Shown: positions 63,363-64,000 of the stretch, one piece after another
Numbering within the stretch: position 1 is the first letter of the stretch
Layout of the letters: every line of letters begins with the position of its first letter
Origin: Halococcus sediminicola
GTDB lineage: Archaea; Halobacteriota; Halobacteria; Halobacteriales; Halococcaceae
NCBI RefSeq assembly: GCF_000755245.1
Contig: NZ_BBMP01000022.1
Location: forward strand, 248,001 to 312,000
Direction of reading: 5' to 3'
Length of the DNA stretch: 64,000 bases
Program-made: the position numbers and the translations under genes
The notes under the pieces: generated by a model
What the model saw: the letters and a program-made list of their open reading frames with translations, nothing else
Database searches by the model: none
What the model was told of the DNA's origin: nothing

Positions 63363-63971
63363 CTATCGGGGATTTCGCTCTCGGTCGTCCGCCGGGTGCG
63401 AGGCGAGATGGCCGTGTTTTTGCTCGTAGTTTCGCAGTTCGGCCGGGAGTTCGTCGGGACTGAACCACGCGAGGTCAGTGATCTCGCCGTGTCGTTCGAT
63501 TTCGGATTCGGCGAGTTCATCGCCGCCGACGGGACGGGCGGTGAACCCGACGACCGGAATCGGCAACCGATCGGGAGCGTCGAGCGAGAGTTCCATTAGT
63601 TGTGCGAACAGCACGTCCGTGATTTCACACGCGATGCCGGTTTCTTCCTGTGTTTCGCGGCGGGCCGTTTCGGCGGGCGTCTCACCCGCCTCACCAGCGC
63701 CGCCGGGCGTCTCCCACTCGTCGCGCGCCGGACTGTAGACACAGAGCAATCGACCCTCGGCGTCGACCACGCTCGCCCCGGCCGCGTAGGGATAGAAACG
63801 GTCGTGAAACGCCTCGGCGCTCGGCGGGAACGACCCCTCCTCGAACAGCGGCTCGACGGGAAGCGCATCGAGGCGCGGAACGGTTCCCCACCGCCGTTCG
63901 ACAGCGGCGAGCACGCACTCTGCGTGCTGGAGGGTCGCTTCTCGCACCGCAGCGCGCTCCGTATCGTTCAT
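63363..63971 (-). CDS. NUDIX hydrolase
   Basis: A 202-residue hydrolase of nucleoside-diphosphate-linked compounds. The Nudix box is fully conserved in GEAGETPAETARRETQEETGI (G-x5-E-x7-R-E-U-x-E-E-x-G-U, with GGA just before). An N-terminal ~70-residue helical extension (MNDTERAAVREATLQHAECVLAAVERRWGTVPRLDAL) precedes it, common in haloarchaeal members. The C-terminus ends near HGHLASHPADD. Substrate cannot be told: ADP-ribose, NADH or dNTP relatives share this box. The ATG at 63971 is used; it lies about 30 bp before the right window edge. It lies upstream of aIF5B on the same strand (80 bp apart). Confidence 0.9.
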   Translation of the reverse strand: MNDTERAAVREATLQHAECVLAAVERRWGTVPRLDALPVEPLFEEGSFPPSAEAFHDRFYPYAAGASVVDAEGRLLCVYSPARDEWETPGGAGEAGETPAETARRETQEETGIACEITDVLFAQLMELSLDAPDRLPIPVVGFTARPVGGDELAESEIERHGEITDLAWFSPDELPAELRNYEQKHGHLASHPADDRERNPR

Positions 63972-64000
63972 GCGGACGGGCCACACGCCAGCACGAAAAC

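Overview
The window is chromosomal DNA of an extremely halophilic archaeon. It is GC-rich, its proteins are strongly acidic, many genes start with leaderless ATG or GTG behind TATA-like boxes, and the gene set is haloarchaeal (MC1, PAN, aIF5B, archaeal PheS/PheT, PDCD5). The best single clue to genus is the 5S rRNA gene. It is about 231 nt instead of about 122 nt and carries a roughly 108-nt insertion near its 3' end, a feature known from Halococcus morrhuae. I therefore assign the window to Halococcus or a very close relative.

Layout. 1-2.4 kb: a partial peptidase-M23-like gene, a lipoate-ligase-like gene and dihydroorotase. 2.3-9.2 kb (minus): a peptide-type ABC transporter operon (fused double ATPase, Tat lipoprotein receptor, two permeases, small membrane protein). 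9.2-23.5 kb: small conserved haloarchaeal genes, three universal stress proteins, a DHH phosphoesterase, NadE, ribosomal protein S6e, a Thr/Pro-rich lipoprotein, a beta-CASP nuclease, an SDR, a siroheme nitrite/sulfite reductase and several very small genes. 23.5-30.6 kb: tRNA-Lys (plus), then a complete minus-strand rRNA operon, 16S-tRNA-Ala-23S-5S-tRNA-Cys, behind three tandem promoters. Both pre-16S and pre-23S flanks form canonical bulge-helix-bulge (BHB) processing stems. 30.9-45.4 kb: MC1, PyrD, PheST, a ferredoxin-NADP-reductase-like protein, then a minus-strand run of a Ski2-type helicase, a NucS-like/zinc-finger protein, tRNA splicing endonuclease EndA and TrpS, followed by a MATE exporter and a CBS protein. 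45.5-52.4 kb: lipoyl synthase and a complete 2-oxoacid dehydrogenase operon (E1a, E1b, E2, E3). 52.5-64 kb: PDCD5, HisS, an MFS exporter, TruA, oligoendopeptidase F, the PAN proteasomal ATPase, pyruvoyl arginine decarboxylase, aIF5B and a NUDIX hydrolase.

Connections. EndA, encoded 8 kb from the rRNA operon, is the enzyme expected to cut the two BHB motifs seen around 16S and 23S; it overlaps trpS, whose cognate tRNA usually contains an intron in haloarchaea. LipA and the lipoate-ligase-like protein can supply the lipoyl group for the E2 subunit encoded beside lipA. PyrC and PyrD are two steps of the same pyrimidine pathway. I saw no insertion sequence, prophage, CRISPR array or defence island; this is ordinary core chromosome, and its unusual parts are RNA-level (5S insertion, BHB stems) and several tiny uncharacterised genes.
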